Below the pieces are notes generated by a model. That model ran no database searches, had not been told where the DNA came from, and was given only the letters and a program-made list of their open reading frames with translations. A stretch of DNA of 64,000 bases from JASLEW01 sp035544875 (GTDB taxonomy: Bacteria; Acidobacteriota; Thermoanaerobaculia; Multivoradales; UBA5704): NCBI GenBank assembly GCA_035544875.1, contig DASZZP010000081.1, forward strand, positions 1-64,000. Reading direction: 5' to 3'. The translations under genes and the position numbers were made by a program. The first letter of the stretch is position 1. Each line of letters starts with the position of its first letter. Shown here one piece after another: positions 26,771 through 35,408 of the stretch.

Positions 26771-28039
26771 TCAGCTTGCCAGCGACATCGTGTGCGCTGG
26801 GGAGTTCGAGGTGGGGACCCAGGAAGATTGTGGCGACCGGCTCGGAATGGCGGCCCAGGACCCCGCTCCGCCTCCCACCGCCGCCGTCGTCGCCGCCCCG
26901 GCGCCATAGCTGTAGCCCTTGCGCGTCCGCACCTGGAGCTCGGGGTTCGTGGTGCGCACCTCGACCTCCTGGAACCCCGAGGCTCCGGCCGGATGCTCGC
27001 TCTTGTAGCTCAGCAGGTAGTAGCCGCTGTTCTCCTTGGAGGTCTGCTCGAGCGGCGTGAGGAAGTTGACGAAGTTGAAGAAATACTTGCCGCCAGTTTC
27101 GTTGGCGAGCTGATTCATGGCGTCGCTCAGCGTGTGGTTGCTGCCGGCCGGCCACAGATCGATGGTGTAGACCGCCGTATTCGCGGTATTGAGGGCTTCC
27201 ATCATGGGCGGGTAGTAGCGCAGGTCGGGCTGGTACTGGCGCAGCGGGTTGATCTGCCCGAAGCCAATCGTGAACAGCAGCAGGTTCTTGCGCCCGACGA
27301 TCTTGCCCGCCGCCCCGGCCAGCGTCTGCAGGGCCTGGTAGATGGTCGCGGTGCGGTCGCGCAGCTCCCGGCCGGTCGGCAGGCCGACGAGCAGCGTGGG
27401 GCCGCTGTGCGCCGCCTGGCGGGAAGGCCAGTTGTCCTCGGTCTCCTTGCCCTTGACCGCCTCGTCGACCGCCTGCTGGAGCAGCTTGCGGTCGTGGGTG
27501 AAGTCCTGGTGGATCTTCAGCTTGTAGTCGTAGCTCGCGACCGCCACCCAGTCGTTCGGCAGCAGATCGCGGCTCACCCACTCGCGGGCGCGGCGGCCGG
27601 CCTCGAGCTGCTGGGCGAGCAGCACCGGCGCATCGGCGGCATTGCCCTTCTGATCGTCGAACAGGAGGATGAAGTAGCGGTCCTCCGGCACCTGATCGAC
27701 GTTGATCCGCTTCTTGGCCACCGCGTCGGAAGACTCGAGCAGGCGGCGGTTGCTGTAGAAGGTCACCCCGGTGAGCTCCACCGGCTTGCCGTTCTCGCGC
27801 ACCACAAAATCGTTCTTGCCCAGCCCGATGATCACGTTTCCCTTGCGGTCGGTCACCAGGGCGTCGATCAACACCTCGCGGACCTCGATCTTCTCGCCGA
27901 ACCGGGTCTGCGGCTCGGGCGCCGGCGGGGCCGCGGCTGGCTGGGCCGCGGAGACAGCGGGCGCCAGGCCGGCCACGCTGAAAACGACCAGCGCCGCGAC
28001 CGCCGCACGAGCGGCCTGCACCTTGCGCATCGTACGCAT
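26771..28039 (-). CDS. Exported VWFA-related acidobacterial protein
   Basis: The 422-residue protein has a signal peptide (VAALVVFSVAGLAPAVSAA) and a VWFA-like core: VLIDALVTDRKGNVIIGLGKNDF, then YFILLFDDQ replacing the DxSxS MIDAS start, and LLLFTIGFGQ near the C-terminal part. This matches the VWFA-related acidobacterial domain family (TIGR03436 type), abundant in Acidobacteriota. MIDAS metal ligands look incomplete. AGGAG eight bases before the ATG at 28039 supports the start. The last ~35 residues are Ser/Pro/Ala-rich. Single gene between the propeller operon and vapBC. Confidence 0.88.
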   Translation of the reverse strand: MRTMRKVQAARAAVAALVVFSVAGLAPAVSAAQPAAAPPAPEPQTRFGEKIEVREVLIDALVTDRKGNVIIGLGKNDFVVRENGKPVELTGVTFYSNRRLLESSDAVAKKRINVDQVPEDRYFILLFDDQKGNAADAPVLLAQQLEAGRRAREWVSRDLLPNDWVAVASYDYKLKIHQDFTHDRKLLQQAVDEAVKGKETEDNWPSRQAAHSGPTLLVGLPTGRELRDRTATIYQALQTLAGAAGKIVGRKNLLLFTIGFGQINPLRQYQPDLRYYPPMMEALNTANTAVYTIDLWPAGSNHTLSDAMNQLANETGGKYFFNFVNFLTPLEQTSKENSGYYLLSYKSEHPAGASGFQEVEVRTTNPELQVRTRKGYSYGAGAATTAAVGGGAGSWAAIPSRSPQSSWVPTSNSPAHTMSLAS

Positions 28040-28266
28040 TGAGATCTCTCCTTTTTCTAGGGCAGCCGCGAACCCAACGCGCATACCTGCCCCGCGACGC
28101 GAGCGCCCCCGATCGACAAGTAGAGCAAAGGGCGGGCCAGCGGTCCAGCGATCGCCGCCCCGGGAGAGACCGCGAGCAATCGAAGCCGGCGTCCTCTCTT
28201 GGGGACACTCCAGGCTCATTGGGTGCTCAGAACCCTTGAGTTCGGGTCGCGACGCGGCTCTGCGGT

Positions 28267-28665
28267 TCAGGCTGTTTCGCTTCTGAGCTTGTCGAGCTGC
28301 TCGAAGTGGATGTCTTGATGAATGAGTCCAAGCCCATGGTGCTCGGCGCAGGCGGCGATCAGGAGGTCGATGGCCGGCACGGTGAGACCGCCGGCGCGCG
28401 CCGACCGGGCAAGATCCCGCGCCAGCGCCCAGACCTCGGCGGTTGTGGGAACGGTCTCCAGCTGTTCTTCCATCGCGCGGAGCAGGCGGTGCTCGCTGGC
28501 GCCGCCAGCACCGTTCCAGAGCTCGACTCGCACCGCGTCGCAAAGGACGACCCGATCGTCGGCCGTAAGGCCGCTCACCTTGGCCCGAATTGCCGGCTGG
28601 CCGCTGGCTCGCAGCGTCTCGATCCAGGCGGAGGTGTCGACGAGAAAACGCCGGCTCTCGCTCAA
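28267..28665 (-). CDS. vapC: VapC-type PIN-domain toxin
   Basis: The 132-residue protein shows the PIN ribonuclease layout: FLVDTSAWIETLR (first Asp), CDAVRVELWNG (Glu), LTVPAIDLLIAACAEHHG (third acidic) and DIHFEQL at the end (fourth Asp). VapC toxins cleave tRNA or rRNA. Its start overlaps the upstream antitoxin stop by four bases, the usual order antitoxin-toxin. Confidence 0.9.
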   Translation of the reverse strand: MSESRRFLVDTSAWIETLRASGQPAIRAKVSGLTADDRVVLCDAVRVELWNGAGGASEHRLLRAMEEQLETVPTTAEVWALARDLARSARAGGLTVPAIDLLIAACAEHHGLGLIHQDIHFEQLDKLRSETA

Positions 28666-28865
28666 GGCTCCTCCCGCATCCGGCGCAGATCATCCTGAGT
28701 CATGAACTCGTCGAGAGTGCCAAAAGTCTCGGCCAGCTTGCGCAGCCGCCGCCGGCGGTTGAGCTCTGAAAGAGCGATCAACACCGCCTCGCGCTTGGTC
28801 CTGGCGCCGGTGTGCCGCATAGCTTCCTTCAGCTCTCTCTCAGGAATATCAACGGTCGTCTTCAT
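28662..28865 (-). CDS. vapB: VapB-type antitoxin (ribbon-helix-helix)
   Basis: The 67-residue protein begins MKTTVDIPERELKEAMRHTG and contains TKREAVLIALSELNRRRR, the ribbon-helix-helix arrangement of DUF2191/VapB antitoxins. The C-terminal tail (FGTLDEFMTQDDLRRMREE) would wrap the toxin. The pair normally autorepresses; no operator was resolved in the 60 bp before the ATG. Confidence 0.9.
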   Translation of the reverse strand: MKTTVDIPERELKEAMRHTGARTKREAVLIALSELNRRRRLRKLAETFGTLDEFMTQDDLRRMREEP

Positions 28866-28923
28866 GCCGTAGACTCTAGCCGGTCATGGATTCCAGATCA
28901 AGCAAACATGGATTCCAAAACGG

Positions 28924-29127
28924 CTAGCGGCGGCCCCGCCAGAGCGCCGCGTCGAGCACCGACCAGAGGTGCACCACCCAGCCCAGCCAGACGAACCAGA
29001 GGGCGGCGGCGAGCACGAACTGGACGATGGCCATCAGCAGCCGTCCCTGCAGGAGCTGGCCGAGCCCCGGGATGAAGAAGCTGCAGAGAGCGGCGATGAC
29101 GTTCCCCGTTGAACCTTGACCTGCCAT
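28924..29127 (-). CDS. Small two-helix membrane protein
   Basis: The 67-residue protein (start MAGQGSTGNVIAAL at 29127, with GGAGG seven bases upstream) has two hydrophobic segments, SFFIPGLGQLLQGRLL and VQFVLAAALWFVWLGWVVHLW. The PGLGQ-L-GR pattern is shared with TM2/DUF-type small membrane proteins of unknown role. It stands alone between vapB and the Tat-dependent aminotransferase. Confidence 0.75.
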   Translation of the reverse strand: MAGQGSTGNVIAALCSFFIPGLGQLLQGRLLMAIVQFVLAAALWFVWLGWVVHLWSVLDAALWRGRR

Positions 29128-29193
29128 GTCGCATCCTCCCAACGCTGCCAAGAATCTATCAAAGCGCGCTTGCTGTCCCCGGCAAAGGCGGTG

Positions 29194-30393
29194 TCAGGCC
29201 ACGACCTGGCGAAAGGCGGCGAGGAAGGCGCGCATCTGCTCGGCGGTGCCGACGGTGACGCGCAGGAAATGGGGCAGCGCCGGGAAGAGCCGGCCCACTT
29301 CGACCCGCCGCTCGCGCAGCGCTTGGATGACCGGCGTGACCTCGCGGCGCAGATCGGTCATGAAGAAGTTGGTCGCTGAGGGAATTGAGCGGTAGCCCAT
29401 CGCCGCGAGCTCGGAGACCGTCGTCTTCCTGATCTCGGCGTTGACCTGGCGGCCGTGCGCCACGTGGTCGGCGTCGGCGAGGCTGGCGCGCGCCGCCACC
29501 AGCGCCATGATGTTGACGCTGTCGAAGGGCTGGTGAGCGCGCAGCCGCTCGATCATCGCCGGCGCGGCCACGGCGTAGCCGCAACGCAGCCCTGCCATGC
29601 CGTAGATCTTCGAGAAAGTGCGCGCCACCACCAGGTTGGCGTGCTCGCGCACCAGCGGTATGACGCTCTCGTAGTCGGCGCTGTCGACGAAATGGAAATA
29701 GGCCTCGTCGACCACCACCGCCGTCTGGCTGGGCGCCTGCGCCAGGAAGGCGCGGACCTCGTCGCGCGGGGTCAGCGTTCCGGTCGGGTTGTTCGGGTTG
29801 CAGAGATAGATCAAGCCGGCCCCTTGCGCGGCTGCCAGCATGCGCGGCAAGTCGTGGCGGTAGTCGGCGGTCAGCGGCACCTTGAGCACCGGGGCGCCGG
29901 CCGTGCTCGCGTGGTGCAGGATCGCCTCGAAGGTGGGCTCGGCGGCGACCGCGGCCCTGCCCGGCCCGCAGCAGGCCGCCGCGCAGAGCTGCAGGATCTG
30001 GCTCGAGCCGTTGCCGAGCAGCACTTGCCGCCGTACGACGCCGTGGAGCTTTGCCAGCTCCTCCTCGAGCGGCGCCGCATGCTCGTCCGGATAGCGCCAG
30101 GCCAGCCCGAAAGCCCCGCGCATCGCCTCGATCGCCGCCGGCGACGGGCCGAGCGGGTTCTCGTTCGCGTTCAAGCGGACGACCTCGCCCACGGCCACCT
30201 TCTCGCCGGCCAATAATCTGAGTGGCTTGAGTGACCTCAGTGGGCGCAGCGCCGGAGCCGCCGCGCCCCCTTCGGCGGCCGCCGGCAGCGCCGCGAGTGA
30301 CCGCAGCGCCGCTGTCGCGGCACCCCCCGCGATTCCTCCGCCGAGCAGCTGGGCAAAGCTCCGCCGCGAAAGCGTCAGGGTCGTCTGAGTCAT
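29194..30393 (-). CDS. Tat-exported histidinol-phosphate-aminotransferase-like enzyme
   Basis: The 399-residue protein starts with a Tat signal (TLSRRSFAQLLGGGIAGGAATAAL). The enzyme part has VRLNANENPLGPSPAA, LGNGSSQIL, LCNPNNPTGTLT, VVVDEAYFHF and RTFSKIYGMAGLRCGYA with the PLP Lys, all as in HisC. AGGAGG seven bases before ATG 30393 fixes the start, so the Tat signal is part of the protein. HisC is normally cytoplasmic, so export suggests another substrate, as in other Tat-tagged HisC-like proteins. A repeat-rich linker (LRPLRSLKPLRLL) joins signal and enzyme. It follows fadJ by 35 bp. Confidence 0.88.
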   Translation of the reverse strand: MTQTTLTLSRRSFAQLLGGGIAGGAATAALRSLAALPAAAEGGAAAPALRPLRSLKPLRLLAGEKVAVGEVVRLNANENPLGPSPAAIEAMRGAFGLAWRYPDEHAAPLEEELAKLHGVVRRQVLLGNGSSQILQLCAAACCGPGRAAVAAEPTFEAILHHASTAGAPVLKVPLTADYRHDLPRMLAAAQGAGLIYLCNPNNPTGTLTPRDEVRAFLAQAPSQTAVVVDEAYFHFVDSADYESVIPLVREHANLVVARTFSKIYGMAGLRCGYAVAAPAMIERLRAHQPFDSVNIMALVAARASLADADHVAHGRQVNAEIRKTTVSELAAMGYRSIPSATNFFMTDLRREVTPVIQALRERRVEVGRLFPALPHFLRVTVGTAEQMRAFLAAFRQVVA

Positions 30394-30428
30394 AAAAGTC
30401 CCTCCTGGCTCGCCACCCAGCCGGCCGA

Positions 30429-32582
30429 TCACTGATCAGATCGGGGGTGCGGGAAGCGGCGGTAGAAGCCGCCGGCCTCGGCACTGGCGCGCAGGGCGTC
30501 GGCGGGGTGAAAGCGGGGGCCGAGCGAGCCTGCGAGGCGCTCGAGGGCGGCGACCAGGTGGGTCAGCCCCTGCTGATCGGCCCAGCGGCAGAGGCCGCCG
30601 CGGAAGGGGGGGAAGCCAGTGCCGTAGATGAGGGCGAGGTCGACGTCGGCGGCGCTGCGCACTACCCCCTCTTCCAGGCAGCGTGCCGCCTCGTTGACCA
30701 TCGGCAAGACCATGCGGTCGGCAAGCGAGGCGGTATCCGGGTTGGCGATCCGGGGCTCGAGCCCGAGCAGCGGGTAGACCTGTGGGTCGGGCTCCTTGCG
30801 GGCGCGGCCTTCATAGCGGTAGAGGCCGCGGCCGTTCTTGACCCCGCGCCGGTTGTTCTCGGGCAGGCGGTCGAGCCAGCCGGGCATGGTCAGCCGATCG
30901 GAGAACGAAGCGGCCATGAAGTGCGCGACGTGGGCCGCCACGTCGATCCCCACCTCGTCGGTCAGCGCCATCGGTCCGACCGGCATCCCCCAGTCCGTCA
31001 TCGCGCGGTCGATGTCCTCGATGTGATGTCCCTCGTCGAGCAGCCAGAGCGCCTCGATCGAGTAGAACATCAACAAGCGGTTGACCAGAAAGCCCGGCGT
31101 GTCCTTGACCAGCACCGGCGTCTTGCCGAGGCGGCGGGTGAAGGTGTAGACCGTGTTGACCGCGGCCGCATCGGCGCCCTCGGGCGCGATGACCTCGACC
31201 AGCGGCATGCGGTGAACCGGGTTGAAGAAGTGCATGCCGATGACGCGCTCGGGGTGCGGCGTCAGCTGGCGGATGCGGCTGATCGGCAGCGACGAGGTGT
31301 TGGAGGCGAGCACCGCGGAGTCGGCGACGTGGCCGGCGAGCTCGGCGAACACCGCCTGCTTGACCTCGAGCTTCTCGACGATCGCCTCGATGACCAGGTC
31401 GGCGCGGGCAAAACCCGAATAGTCGAGGCTGGGGAGCAGGAGAGCCATCTTGCGCCGGGCTGTCGGCGCGTCGATGCGGCGCCGCTTGAGCATCCGCTCG
31501 TAGAGCGCCGCGGCGTGCTCCATCCCGACCGCCAGCGCCTCGTAGCGGACGTCCTTGATCCGCACCCGGAGGTCGGCCTCCTGAGCGATCAGCTGGGCGA
31601 TGCCGCCGCCCATCGTGCCGGCGCCGAGCACCGCGGCTTCGCGGATCGGGCGCGGCTCGCCCCCCGGCACGCCGCCGTCGCGTTTGGCGCCCTCGGTCAG
31701 GCGAAAGACGTGCAGCAGGTTCTTGGCGGTCGCCGAGGGGGCGAGGTCGCCCAGCGCCCGCGCTTCGGCGTCGAAGCCGGCCGGCCTGCCGTTCTCGAAG
31801 CCGGCGCGCACCACCTCGATGGCGCGCAGGGCGGCCGGGTACTGGCCCCGGGTCTGCTCCAGGGTCTTCTTGCGCGCCTGGTCGAAGACGATGCGCCGGC
31901 CGAGCGGGTTCTTCTCGAGCAGCGCCTCCTTGAGGCCGCCGCCGCCGTGGCCCGCAATGCGCGGCCGGTCGATGCGCTCGCGCGCGAAGTCGCGCACCAG
32001 GTCGAGGAAGCGGGCGTCGGGCAGCAGCGCGTCGACCAGGCCGAGCCTGAGCGCCTGCCGGCCGGAGACGGTCTTGCCGGTCAAGATCAGGTCGAGCGCG
32101 GCGGCGATGCCGATCAGGCGCGGCAGCCGCGTCGAGCCGCCCCAGCCGGGGACGATGCCGAGACGCACTTCGGGCAGGCCGATCCGGGTATCGGCGCGGT
32201 CGCTCGCCACCCGGTAGGTGGAAGCGAGCGCCAGCTCGGTGCCGCCGCCGACCGCGACGCCGCGGATCGCCGCCACGGTGGGGAAGGCGAGCGCCTCCCA
32301 GGCCGCGAACAGCCGCTGCCCGGCGCGCGACCCCGCCTCGGCTTCGACCGGATCGGCGAGGTGCTCGATCTCGTCGATGTCGGCGCCGGCGATGAACCCG
32401 CTCGGCTTGCCCGAGAGCAGGATGAGACAGCCGATGTCGCGGCGCGCCGCGAGCTCGCCGAGCAGCCGCTCGAAGTCGGTCATGGCGGCCCGGCCGAGGA
32501 CGTTGAGCTTCTTGCCGGGCAGGTCGAAGACCAGCGTCGCCAGACGGTCGGCGCCGACCTCGAGGTGGAAGATCGATGACAC
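30429..32582 (-). CDS. fadJ: Fatty-acid oxidation multifunctional protein (enoyl-CoA hydratase / 3-hydroxyacyl-CoA dehydrogenase)
   Basis: The 717-residue protein fuses a crotonase domain (SGFIAGADIDEIEHL, RGVAVGGGTELALA, GLPEVRLGIVPGWGGSTRLPRLIG) with an NAD-binding dehydrogenase (AAVLGAGTMGGGIAQLIA, ASNTSSLPIS, GMHFFNPVHRMPLVEV, KDTPGFLVNRLL) and a C-terminal repeat. It catalyses hydration and oxidation of acyl-CoA in beta-oxidation. GTG start at 32582 has GGAGG seven bases upstream. It lies 29 bp after the acyl-CoA synthetase. No thiolase gene follows. Confidence 0.95.
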   Translation of the reverse strand: MSSIFHLEVGADRLATLVFDLPGKKLNVLGRAAMTDFERLLGELAARRDIGCLILLSGKPSGFIAGADIDEIEHLADPVEAEAGSRAGQRLFAAWEALAFPTVAAIRGVAVGGGTELALASTYRVASDRADTRIGLPEVRLGIVPGWGGSTRLPRLIGIAAALDLILTGKTVSGRQALRLGLVDALLPDARFLDLVRDFARERIDRPRIAGHGGGGLKEALLEKNPLGRRIVFDQARKKTLEQTRGQYPAALRAIEVVRAGFENGRPAGFDAEARALGDLAPSATAKNLLHVFRLTEGAKRDGGVPGGEPRPIREAAVLGAGTMGGGIAQLIAQEADLRVRIKDVRYEALAVGMEHAAALYERMLKRRRIDAPTARRKMALLLPSLDYSGFARADLVIEAIVEKLEVKQAVFAELAGHVADSAVLASNTSSLPISRIRQLTPHPERVIGMHFFNPVHRMPLVEVIAPEGADAAAVNTVYTFTRRLGKTPVLVKDTPGFLVNRLLMFYSIEALWLLDEGHHIEDIDRAMTDWGMPVGPMALTDEVGIDVAAHVAHFMAASFSDRLTMPGWLDRLPENNRRGVKNGRGLYRYEGRARKEPDPQVYPLLGLEPRIANPDTASLADRMVLPMVNEAARCLEEGVVRSAADVDLALIYGTGFPPFRGGLCRWADQQGLTHLVAALERLAGSLGPRFHPADALRASAEAGGFYRRFPHPRSDQ

Positions 32583-32611
32583 CGGCAGGCCTCCTTTCCC
32601 TGGGAGCTCTC

Positions 32612-34408
32612 TCAGCCGCCCTGATGGGCATCGGCCGCGGTGTAGAGGCGGTCGATGATCGGGCCGTACTTCTGGTTGATGACCCGGCGCTTGACCTTCT
32701 GGGTCGGCGTCAGCTCGCCGGTCTCCAGGGTGAACTCGTTGGGGAGCAATTCCCAGGCCACGATCTTCTCGAAGCTGGCGAGGTGGGCGTTGACGCCCGC
32801 CACCTCGCGGGCGAACAGCTCGCGCACCCGCGACTCACGCAGCAGCGCCGCACTGTCCGCGGCGCCGATGCCCTGCTTGGCGGCCCACCCCTTGAGGTGA
32901 TCGAACTCCGGCACCAGCAGGGCGGAGAGGAACTTGCGTCGGTCGCCGATCACCACCGCCTGGCTGATGAAGGGGCTGCTCTTGAGGGAATTCTCGATCG
33001 GCGCCGGCGCGACGTTCTTGCCGTAGGCGTTGACGATCAGCTCCTTCTTGCGATCGGTGATGCGCAGGAACCCCTCCTCGTCGAGCTCGCCGATGTCGCC
33101 GGTATGGAACCAGCCGTCGCGGTCGATGACCTCGGCCGTAGCCTCGGGCAGGTTCCAGTAGCCCTTCATGATGTTGGCGCCGCGCGCCAGGATCTCGCCG
33201 TCGGCGGCGATCTTGACCTCGACGCCCGGCACAGGACGTCCCACCGTCCCCGGCTTGACCCTCCCCGGGCCGTTGACCGCGATCACCGGCGAGGTCTCGG
33301 TCAGGCCGTAGCCCTCGTAGACCGGCAGGCCGGCCGCCCAGAAGAACTCGGCGACGTCGCGCGCCAGCGGCGCGCCGCCCGAGAGCGCGAAGACGAAGCG
33401 TCCGCCGAGGCGCTCCCGGAGCTTGGCAAAGACCAGGCGATCGGCCAGCCCCAGCTGCACCCCCAGCCACCCCGGCGGGCTTTGCTGCTTCAGCCGGTAG
33501 GGGAGCGCCTCGTGGCCGCAACGCAAGGCCCAGGCGGCGATCTTCTGGCGGATCGGCGAGCTGGCGGCGACGTTCTCCTGGAAGCGGGCCAGGACCTTCT
33601 CGTACAGCCGCGGCACCGACACGAAGGCGTGCGGGCGGACCTCCTGCAGGTCTCTGGGCACGGTCTGGATCGACTCGCCGTAGGCGATCGTGCAGCCCTT
33701 GTAGAAGTAGCAGTAGTCGACGGTTCGCTGGAAGGAGTGGGAGAGCGGCAGGAAAGTGAGGGCGGTGTAGTGGCCTTCGAGGGGGAAGACCTCGAGGCCG
33801 GCCTCGACGTTCGAGGCGATGTTGCCGTGGGTGAGCATGACGCCCTTGGGCTGGCCGGTGGTGCCGCTGGTGTAGATGAAGGTCGCCAGGTCTTCGGGCC
33901 GGGCGGCTCGAGCGGCCGCTTCGAAGGCGGCCACGTCGGCCCCGGCCCCGCGCTCGAGGAGGGCCGCCAGAGTGGTGACGCGCGCGTCGTCGCTGTCGCC
34001 TTCGATGAGCACGAACTGGCGGACGTTCGGCAGCTCCGCCGCGTGGGCGAGCAGCCCTTCGAGGTGGGCGGTGGTCTGGGCGAACACCACCTTGGCGCCG
34101 CAATCGTGCGCGATGTAAGCCGCCTGGTCGGCGAGCAGAGTGGGGTAGATCGGCACCAGGACGGCGCCGTGGGCCAGGGTCGCGAAGTCGACGGTCGGCC
34201 AGTGCGGGCCGTTCTCGGACATCAACGCCACCCGGTCGCCGCGCTCGACGCCGAGCTCGCCGAGCGCCTTTTCCAGCCGCCGCACCCGGTCGATCAGCTC
34301 GACGGTCGCGATCGGCTGATAGCTGCCTCCGACCCGGGCCAGCAGGCAGTCGGGCTTGGCGTGCGCGGCGGCCGCAAAGAACAGCTCGGTGAGCGTCGTG
34401 ACCGGCAT
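32612..34408 (-). CDS. fadD: Long-chain acyl-CoA synthetase (AMP-forming)
   Basis: The 598-residue protein has the ANL motifs: TFIYTSGTTGQPKGVMLTHGN (P-loop), YEGYGLTETSP, DGWFHTGDIGELDEEGFLRITDRKKELI and the catalytic Lys near PTQKVKRR. It resembles FadD15-type long enzymes that activate fatty acids with ATP and CoA. ATG 34408 has GGAGG nine bases upstream. The region just 5' holds an array of 31-bp hairpin repeats. It heads a fadD-fadJ-aminotransferase run. Confidence 0.95.
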   Translation of the reverse strand: MPVTTLTELFFAAAAHAKPDCLLARVGGSYQPIATVELIDRVRRLEKALGELGVERGDRVALMSENGPHWPTVDFATLAHGAVLVPIYPTLLADQAAYIAHDCGAKVVFAQTTAHLEGLLAHAAELPNVRQFVLIEGDSDDARVTTLAALLERGAGADVAAFEAAARAARPEDLATFIYTSGTTGQPKGVMLTHGNIASNVEAGLEVFPLEGHYTALTFLPLSHSFQRTVDYCYFYKGCTIAYGESIQTVPRDLQEVRPHAFVSVPRLYEKVLARFQENVAASSPIRQKIAAWALRCGHEALPYRLKQQSPPGWLGVQLGLADRLVFAKLRERLGGRFVFALSGGAPLARDVAEFFWAAGLPVYEGYGLTETSPVIAVNGPGRVKPGTVGRPVPGVEVKIAADGEILARGANIMKGYWNLPEATAEVIDRDGWFHTGDIGELDEEGFLRITDRKKELIVNAYGKNVAPAPIENSLKSSPFISQAVVIGDRRKFLSALLVPEFDHLKGWAAKQGIGAADSAALLRESRVRELFAREVAGVNAHLASFEKIVAWELLPNEFTLETGELTPTQKVKRRVINQKYGPIIDRLYTAADAHQGG

Positions 34409-34431
34409 GGCGTTTCTCCTCCCACCTGAAG

Positions 34432-34552
34432 CGCGGGCAGGGACCCGCGCGCCCAATTGAATCGCGGGCAGGGACCCGCGCGTCCAATCTAATCGCGGGC
34501 CGGGACCCGCGCGCCCAATCAAGTCGCGGGCAGGCCGCCCGTCCGGGCGGCA
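34432..34552 (-). repeat. Tandem 31-bp hairpin repeats in the fadD leader
   Basis: Repeat units start at 34432, 34463, 34494 and 34525 (period 31). Each contains GCGGG-CA/CC-GGGACCCGC, able to fold as a short hairpin, followed by GCGCCCAAT. The fourth unit passes into another hairpin (GCCGCCC/GGGCGGC). A separate unit fragment (GGACCCGCGCGCCC) recurs at 34624. Confidence 0.8.
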
Positions 34553-34580
34553 TTCCCCTGAGGGATCTCCTCGGAAGTCG

Positions 34581-34608
34581 GCCGCACGTCCGGTAATGGA
34601 CGTGCGGC
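34581..34608. promoter_or_regulatory. 11-bp perfect stem-loop upstream of fadD
   Basis: GCCGCACGTCC (34581-34591), loop GGTAAT, GGACGTGCGGC (34598-34608). No T-run. It may be an operator, a transcript structure or part of the repeat cluster. Confidence 0.5.
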
Positions 34609-34705
34609 ATGCCCCGGAGGGCAGGACCCGCGCGCCCGATCAAATTGACAGGCGATTGTAACGCATGCCCTGGGCTCTCATCGGCCACGAGCCCGGCCGA
34701 CCGGC

Positions 34706-34855
34706 TCAGTCACCTTCCACCGCCGTCTTCAGCCGTCCCAGCGCCTCGTCCCAGCGTTGCGAGATCCACTCTAGCGAGCGCCGTGCCTCGTCGAGCGAGG
34801 CGGCCTCCAGCTGCCAGAGCTGTTCGCGTCCCTGGCGCGAGCCGCGCGCCAGGCC
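34706..34855 (-). pseudogene. C-terminal fragment of an ArsR-like regulator
   Basis: On the minus strand the frame ending at TGA 34706-34708 reads REQLWQLEAASLDEARRSL, then EWISQRWDEALGRLKTAVEGD. This matches the C-terminus of ArsR-family regulators that pair with SRPBCC proteins. No start or helix-turn-helix is present upstream; the frame continues open without a Met. It looks like a decayed gene end. The 34409-34994 gap contains otherwise the hairpin cluster and the promoter of the next gene. Confidence 0.45.
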
Positions 34856-34886
34856 GGCGCCGGCGGGGGGCCGGCGTAAGGAAAGT

Positions 34887-34892
34887 CTATAA
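34887..34892 (+). promoter_or_regulatory. TATAAT -10 box before the small secreted protein gene
   Basis: A perfect TATAAT in an AT-rich island within GC-rich DNA. The -35 region is unclear. The leader includes a hairpin CTTCT/AGAAG (about 34921-34937) and the sequence TATAGGTAAC, which recurs before the neighbouring TPR gene. Confidence 0.4.
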
Positions 34893-34994
34893 TTCGCCCC
34901 TTTTTTTCCGTTATAGGTAACTTCTCCTAGTAGAAGGGAGGCTCGGTCGGCGATCCCCGCCGCTCCCGAGACCTCCTCTCAGGAGTTTGGAACC

Positions 34995-35342
34995 ATGTCA
35001 CGACGGACTCTGCTCGTTTCCCGCACCCTCGTCCTGGCGGCCCTCCTCGCCGCTCTGCCAGCCTCCGCCCACGCGGCTCCCTGGAGCATCGCTACATCCG
35101 ACTTCATGGCGGCGCCTGCCGATCGCCCCGGACCGCTAGCCCGGATCTGGAGCGCGCTCTGGGGCCTCTGGGAGAAGGAAGGGGCCTCGATCGATCCCAA
35201 TGGCTCGCCGGCACCCCGAGCCACCTCGGGCGGGACCGTGAAGGGCAGCGGCGTCCAGCGGGGCCTACCCCACGCCAACGGCGCCGGCAGCCGCTGTGCG
35301 ACCTCCGACGATTCCGGGGCCTCCATCGATCCGCACGGCTAG
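34995..35342 (+). CDS. Small secreted protein with repeated GASIDP(N/H)G motif
   Basis: The 115-residue protein has an N-terminal signal peptide (VLAALLAALPASAHA) and AGGAG nine bases before the ATG. The mature part is short and polar, with GASIDPNG in the middle and GASIDPHG as the extreme C-terminus. No enzyme fold is evident. It sits 173 bp upstream of a TPR protein on the same strand, with an intrinsic terminator between. The layout recalls secreted-peptide/TPR-receptor pairs, but no such pair is known to me with this motif. Confidence 0.75.
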   Translation: MSRRTLLVSRTLVLAALLAALPASAHAAPWSIATSDFMAAPADRPGPLARIWSALWGLWEKEGASIDPNGSPAPRATSGGTVKGSGVQRGLPHANGAGSRCATSDDSGASIDPHG

Positions 35343-35361
35343 GTCATTCTCCCCTGGGCAC

Positions 35362-35408
35362 GGAGCCGGCCGCCACGGTCGCAGCCAGACGGCCGGCTCC
35401 ATTTTTCT
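35362..35408 (+). terminator. Intrinsic terminator after the small secreted protein gene
   Basis: GGAGCCGGCCG (35362-35372) pairs perfectly over 11 bp with CGGCCGGCTCC (35390-35400) and is followed by ATTTTTCTTCTT. This is the clearest Rho-independent terminator in the window. Confidence 0.85.

Noticed and set aside
30447..32579. A 710-codon open frame on the plus strand
   Set aside because: It is antisense to the clear fadJ gene and is an artefact of high GC at third positions; no protein-like motifs.
32576..34429. A 617-codon plus-strand open frame
   Set aside because: Antisense shadow of the acyl-CoA synthetase gene.
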